64,000 nucleotides of DNA, taken from the NCBI GenBank assembly GCA_964651535.1, contig CAZYYE010000001.1, positions 1,102,500-1,166,499 of the forward strand, read 5' to 3'. The notes beneath the pieces were generated by a model. That model searched no databases and was not told the origin of the DNA. It saw nothing but the letters and a program-made list of their open reading frames with translations. Source of the DNA: Terrimesophilobacter sp964651535. Its GTDB lineage: Bacteria > Actinomycetota > Actinomycetes > Actinomycetales > Microbacteriaceae. The position numbers were made by a program, and so were the translations under genes. Positions 60,924-64,000 of the stretch are shown here, piece after piece. The stretch's first letter is position 1; each line of letters opens with the position of its first letter.

Positions 60924-62099
60924 ATGCTCCGCAAACTCCTCGCCGCCCTCGCCCTGACCGGAGTGTTCCTCGGCCCCACCGTCGCGGTCGTCTCGGTCGC
61001 CGTCCTCGCTAACCCTGCGGTCGCCGCCTGCGCGCCGGGGTCGCTGATCGTGGGACCGATCCCGGACTCGCTGACAGCGACGACGAAGAACGGTGAGACA
61101 GTGACGCTGAACCGCACGCAGCTGACCCATGCGGCGACGATCATCACCGTCGGCGGGCAAACTTCTGGTGTCGGCCGGCCCGGTGTGGTGATCGCGCTCA
61201 TGGCCGCACTCACCGAGTCGCATCTGCGGATGCTCGCCAACACCGGCACCTACCCCGAATCCGGGGACTACCCGAACGACGGCAACGGCTCCGACCACGA
61301 CTCCCTCGGACTGTTCCAAATGCGCCCGCAATCGGGATGGGGCACCGTCGCCGAACTCATGGACCCCACCTATCAAGCGCGCGCGTTCTACGGCGGACCC
61401 ACCGGACCCAACTACCCGTCACCCCGCGGTCTGCTCGACATTCCCGGCTGGCAGCAACTCGACCCCGGTGAAGCCGCCCAAGCCGTCGAAGTCTCGGCAT
61501 ACCCGGACAGGTATCAGAACTATCAGCCCGTCGCCGAGGCGATCCTGACCGCCCTGACCCGCCCCGCACCCTCTGGCAGCGGTGGCACGGGCGGAGTGAT
61601 TGTGCCGGAGACGACGCGGATCGTGTTCCCGCTCCCGGACGGTACTTGGGTTCGGACAAGTGCGTTCGGGTGGCGGATTGACCCCGTCACGTTTGAGCAG
61701 GCGTTTCACTCCGGCAGCGACTACGGCGCCGCTGACGGCACCCCCATCTATGCCGTCGCAGACGGGATCGTCGTCCACGCCGGATACACCGGCAACTACG
61801 GCGCGCTTATCATCATCGAGCACACCGTCGGCGGGGAACGCGTCGCGTCGTACTACGCGCATATGTGGGAGCACGGCGTCCACGTCACCGAAGGGGTGAC
61901 CGTCACCGCCGGGCAGCACATTGGCGATGTCGGCTCCTCCGGCAAATCGACCGGACCCCACCTCCACCTGGAAGTTCGCCCCGGCGGCAGGGGGCAACCC
62001 GCGATCGACGCCGACGCGTGGCTCACCGATCACAACGCGGAAGGCATCACCGGCGGCAGTGCCAGCCGTGCGACCTGCACGCTTGGGGGTGGGTTTTGA
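60924..62099 (+). CDS. Secreted M23-family peptidoglycan hydrolase
   Basis: A 391-residue exported protein: signal peptide ('LLAALALTGVFLGPTVAVVS'), an N-terminal lysozyme-like region ('VIALMAALTESHLRMLANTG', 'DSLGLFQMRPQSGWG'), and a C-terminal M23 domain with zinc ligands in 'FHSGSDYGAADGTPIYAV' and 'GPHLHLEVRPGG'. Two wall-cutting domains in one protein are typical of the hydrolases that open the cell wall for Gram-positive conjugation. Its TGA overlaps the next ATG. Confidence 0.9.
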   Translation: MLRKLLAALALTGVFLGPTVAVVSVAVLANPAVAACAPGSLIVGPIPDSLTATTKNGETVTLNRTQLTHAATIITVGGQTSGVGRPGVVIALMAALTESHLRMLANTGTYPESGDYPNDGNGSDHDSLGLFQMRPQSGWGTVAELMDPTYQARAFYGGPTGPNYPSPRGLLDIPGWQQLDPGEAAQAVEVSAYPDRYQNYQPVAEAILTALTRPAPSGSGGTGGVIVPETTRIVFPLPDGTWVRTSAFGWRIDPVTFEQAFHSGSDYGAADGTPIYAVADGIVVHAGYTGNYGALIIIEHTVGGERVASYYAHMWEHGVHVTEGVTVTAGQHIGDVGSSGKSTGPHLHLEVRPGGRGQPAIDADAWLTDHNAEGITGGSASRATCTLGGGF

Positions 62100-62365
62100 T
62101 GGACGTGTTCCCCGACTTCGGTTCCGTCGGCGGGGCTAGCGACCTCCGCACAGTTGTCGGCGCCCTGCTGATGTTCGTCCTCATCATCGCGGTACTCATG
62201 CTCATCGTCTCCGCGATCGTCTGGGCGATCGCATCCAGCACAGGGAATCACCACACCGCCACCAAAGCCCGCGTCGGCGCGTGGGTCGCCCTCGGCGCGG
62301 CAGCGCTCGCAGGTGCCGGAGTCGCGTGGGTCAACTTCCTCCTGGGCGTCGGCGACCGCCTGTAA
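62099..62365 (+). CDS. Small two-helix T4SS membrane protein (copy A)
   Basis: An 88-residue protein with helices 'VVGALLMFVLIIAVLMLIVSAIV' (first 20 residues shown by 'VVGALLMFVLIIAVLMLIVS') and 'WVALGAAALAGAGVAWVNFL'. Paralogous to the 89-residue protein at 62480 (shared 'LIVSAIVW' and 'VNFLLGVG'/'INFFWGVG'). Size, two helices and place before a TrbL-like gene recall VirB2/TrbC pilins. ATG overlaps the previous stop (TGATG). Confidence 0.7.
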   Translation: MDVFPDFGSVGGASDLRTVVGALLMFVLIIAVLMLIVSAIVWAIASSTGNHHTATKARVGAWVALGAAALAGAGVAWVNFLLGVGDRL

Positions 62366-62479
62366 CGAGCTATCCGGGGTTCCAGGCCACGGAAATCGCG
62401 CGCCCTTTTCGCGGTGAGCCGTGGTGCACCTGCCTACCAAGTCCGGTGAGTACCGGGTTGTCAGCAGAAGGAGCATCCA

Positions 62480-62749
62480 GTGATCGACATCGACCCGAAC
62501 GGGACCGGGCTTCCCGGTATCGAGCAGTTGCGCATCATCGTCGGCGCGGTGATGACCGTCGGCCTCATCCTCAGCGTCTTGGCATTGATCGTCTCCGCGA
62601 TCGTGTGGGGTTTCGGTGCGAATAGCTCCAACCCGCACCTCGCCTCGCGCGGGAAGGTCGGTGTGCTCGTCTCGTGCGGGGCGGCGATCATTTGCGGTGC
62701 GTCGGTGACGCTCATCAACTTCTTCTGGGGCGTCGGCCAAGCCGTCTAA
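62480..62749 (+). CDS. Small two-helix T4SS membrane protein (copy B, DUF6112-like)
   Basis: An 89-residue protein: 'LRIIVGAVMTVGLILSVLAL', 'KVGVLVSCGAAIICGASVTL', ending 'INFFWGVGQAV'. It resembles DUF6112 proteins of actinobacterial ICEs. GTG start after AAGGAG. The 114-bp gap from copy A contains a CCACGG/CCGTGG stem, which could set different expression levels for the two. Confidence 0.75.
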   Translation: MIDIDPNGTGLPGIEQLRIIVGAVMTVGLILSVLALIVSAIVWGFGANSSNPHLASRGKVGVLVSCGAAIICGASVTLINFFWGVGQAV

Positions 62750-62782
62750 CCCAACCCACGAGCATCGACGGGAGGAGCAGTT

Positions 62783-64000
62783 GTGAGTGTGTGTGATGTG
62801 CCGGTGATCTCCGCCGTGTGCGAGACCGTCGGGCAGGGCGCTGCGACGTTGATCGCGGCCCCGTTCGACTGGCTCGCCCAGGCGATGGGCGGGGCCGCGG
62901 CGTGGCTGTTCGAGGCGGTCTGGATGGTGTTCGACACCACCACGCTCGTGGACGTGTCAGACCCCGGCTACATCGGCGTCTACAACATCCTGTTCGGGGT
63001 CGCCGTGTTCGTGGTGCTGATCTTCTTCTGCCTGCAACTGATCACCGGCCTCATCCACCGCGACCCGTCCGCCCTCACCCGCGCCGCCCTCGGAGCTGCG
63101 AAAAGCATCCTCGGCTCGTTCGTCGCCATCGGGCTGACCGGGCTGCTGTTGGAGATCACGGATCAGCTGACGATCGGGATCGTGCAGGCCAGTGGAAACA
63201 CGATGGAGAGCATCGGTGACCGCATCACCCTCCTCGCGGCGGGGTTCGGGGCGCTGAACATTGCCGCGCCCGGGGTGGGGGCGATCGTGACGATTTTCCT
63301 CGCAGGGCTCGCTATCTCGGCGGCGGGGATCGTGTGGTTCTCGTTGCTGATCCGTAAGGCCCTGCTGCTGGTCGCGATCGTGTTCGCGCCTATCGCGCTG
63401 GCCGGGTTCTCTTGGGATGCCACGAAGGGGTGGTTTGCGAAGTGGGCAACGTTCGTGATCGCACTGATCCTGTCCAAGCTCGTGCTCGTGGTGATCTTCC
63501 TCGTCGCGATCACCCAGGTCAGTGCCCCGATTGAGCTGGATCTCGTGTCGATCAGCGACCCGATTGCCGGGGTGGTGTTGATGTTCATCGCCGCGTTCGC
63601 CCCGTACATGACCTACAAGTTCCTCTCCTTCGTCGGCTTCGATATGTATCACGCGATGTCCTCCGAGCAGGAGGCGAAGTCGGCGCTGAACCGTCCCGTG
63701 CCGGTCTCGTCGGCGCCGAAGACGGACGGGGCGAAGAAAGTGCTTGACGGGGGCGGCGAACCACCCGCGTCGGCCGGTTCAGGAGGTGCTGCCCCGTCTG
63801 GTGGCGGGGCTCCCGCGTCCACTGGTGCGGCCTCGACCGGAGGGGCCGCAGCGGGTGGAAGCGCAGGAGCTGGTGCCAGCGCTGGCGCTGGTAATGCAGG
63901 TGCGACTGGCGCGGGTGCGGCGGGTGCGGGTGCCGCTGCGGCGGGGCCGGCGGCTGCGGTCGTCATTGGCGCGAAAGTCGCCGGCGCTGCGGCGACCGCC
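62783..64000 (+). CDS. TrbL/VirB6-like conjugation membrane protein, partial
   Basis: 406 codons to the window edge with no stop. Helices include 'LFGVAVFVVLIFFCLQLITG', 'ILGSFVAIGLTGLLLEIT', 'AIVTIFLAGLAISAAGIVWF', 'ALLLVAIVFAPIALAGFSW' and 'FVIALILSKLVLVVIFLV', the polytopic layout of TrbL/VirB6. A long Gly/Ala/Ser-rich tail begins near residue 315 and continues past the edge. GTG start after GGGAGGAG. Presumed channel component of the mating apparatus. Confidence 0.85.
   Translation, partial: MSVCDVPVISAVCETVGQGAATLIAAPFDWLAQAMGGAAAWLFEAVWMVFDTTTLVDVSDPGYIGVYNILFGVAVFVVLIFFCLQLITGLIHRDPSALTRAALGAAKSILGSFVAIGLTGLLLEITDQLTIGIVQASGNTMESIGDRITLLAAGFGALNIAAPGVGAIVTIFLAGLAISAAGIVWFSLLIRKALLLVAIVFAPIALAGFSWDATKGWFAKWATFVIALILSKLVLVVIFLVAITQVSAPIELDLVSISDPIAGVVLMFIAAFAPYMTYKFLSFVGFDMYHAMSSEQEAKSALNRPVPVSSAPKTDGAKKVLDGGGEPPASAGSGGAAPSGGGAPASTGAASTGGAAAGGSAGAGASAGAGNAGATGAGAAGAGAAAAGPAAAVVIGAKVAGAAATA

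Noticed and set aside
1..64000. CRISPR arrays, rRNA and tRNA genes
   Set aside because: No regularly spaced repeats were seen, and no cloverleaf with a convincing T-arm was found; T-loop-like words such as the one near 8000 lack the other arms.

Overview
The window is high-GC DNA from an actinobacterium, most likely of the order Micrococcales. That placement is an inference from codon use, gene families and a GlnR-type box, not from any rRNA or tRNA gene; none was seen. The first 8 kb look like ordinary chromosome. They hold the end of an alpha/beta-hydrolase gene, a sulfur-transfer operon on the minus strand (rhodanese, SufE, RibD-like reductase), a ZapE-type ATPase, a CBS protein with an ArsB/NhaD-type membrane transporter, and an ammonium transporter followed by a strongly diverged Amt-like paralogue.

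From about 8 kb to the right edge the DNA is accessory. A complete QatABCD anti-phage defence operon (8390-13050, minus strand) comes first. It is followed by an integrative conjugative element (ICE), whose parts are spread over the rest of the window: a MobF relaxase gene on the minus strand (now in two pieces), a broken DNA cytosine methyltransferase, a 26-kb metal and thiol-redox cargo island (about 28.3-54.7 kb), and on the right a set of transfer genes (ArdC-like, primase-polymerase, DUF2637, sigma-like, ParB, M23 peptidase, two small pilin-sized membrane proteins, TrbL/VirB6-like) that runs off the window. The left boundary of the ICE is not resolved; no direct repeat or tRNA was found near 8 kb.

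The most striking structure is a second mobile element of exactly 9,400 bp (14881-24282) inside the ICE relaxase gene. It encodes a large serine recombinase at its left end, its own unrelated-looking MobF relaxase, a TipAS-type MerR regulator with a VOC protein, a frameshifted copy of the ICE sigma-like gene, and an Erm-type 23S rRNA methyltransferase with a putative leader peptide. Both junctions can be read to the base. The reconstructed attP is a perfect 22-bp palindrome around a TA dinucleotide, and rejoining the flanks restores the relaxase frame through the helicase motif Gly-Tyr-Ala-Val-Thr-Thr-His. The insertion destroys the host ICE relaxase while bringing another, which suggests a satellite that depends on the ICE transfer apparatus.

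The metal island joins several modules. These are mercury (merR, merA), copper (BlaI/M56 pair, CopCD, YcnI, DUF5134, HMA chaperone, CopD-CtaG fusion, CopA), extracytoplasmic thiol and cytochrome c maturation (TlpA lipoprotein, CcdA, ResB, CcsB, VKOR, DsbA-like, Lnt, a second CtaG), and zinc/cobalt (CDF exporter, CzrA-like ArsR, CzcO-like flavoprotein). Three paralogous small membrane proteins, each with a conserved intramembrane Cys-x6-Cys and a common C-terminal tail, recur across it. Repeated operators can be seen for a BlaI-type repressor, a CsoR-type repressor and MerR. Other points of note are an out-of-frame 146-codon ORF with a perfect ribosome binding site embedded in the methyltransferase gene, and stem-loops over or near the ribosome binding sites of transfer genes in both mobile elements.
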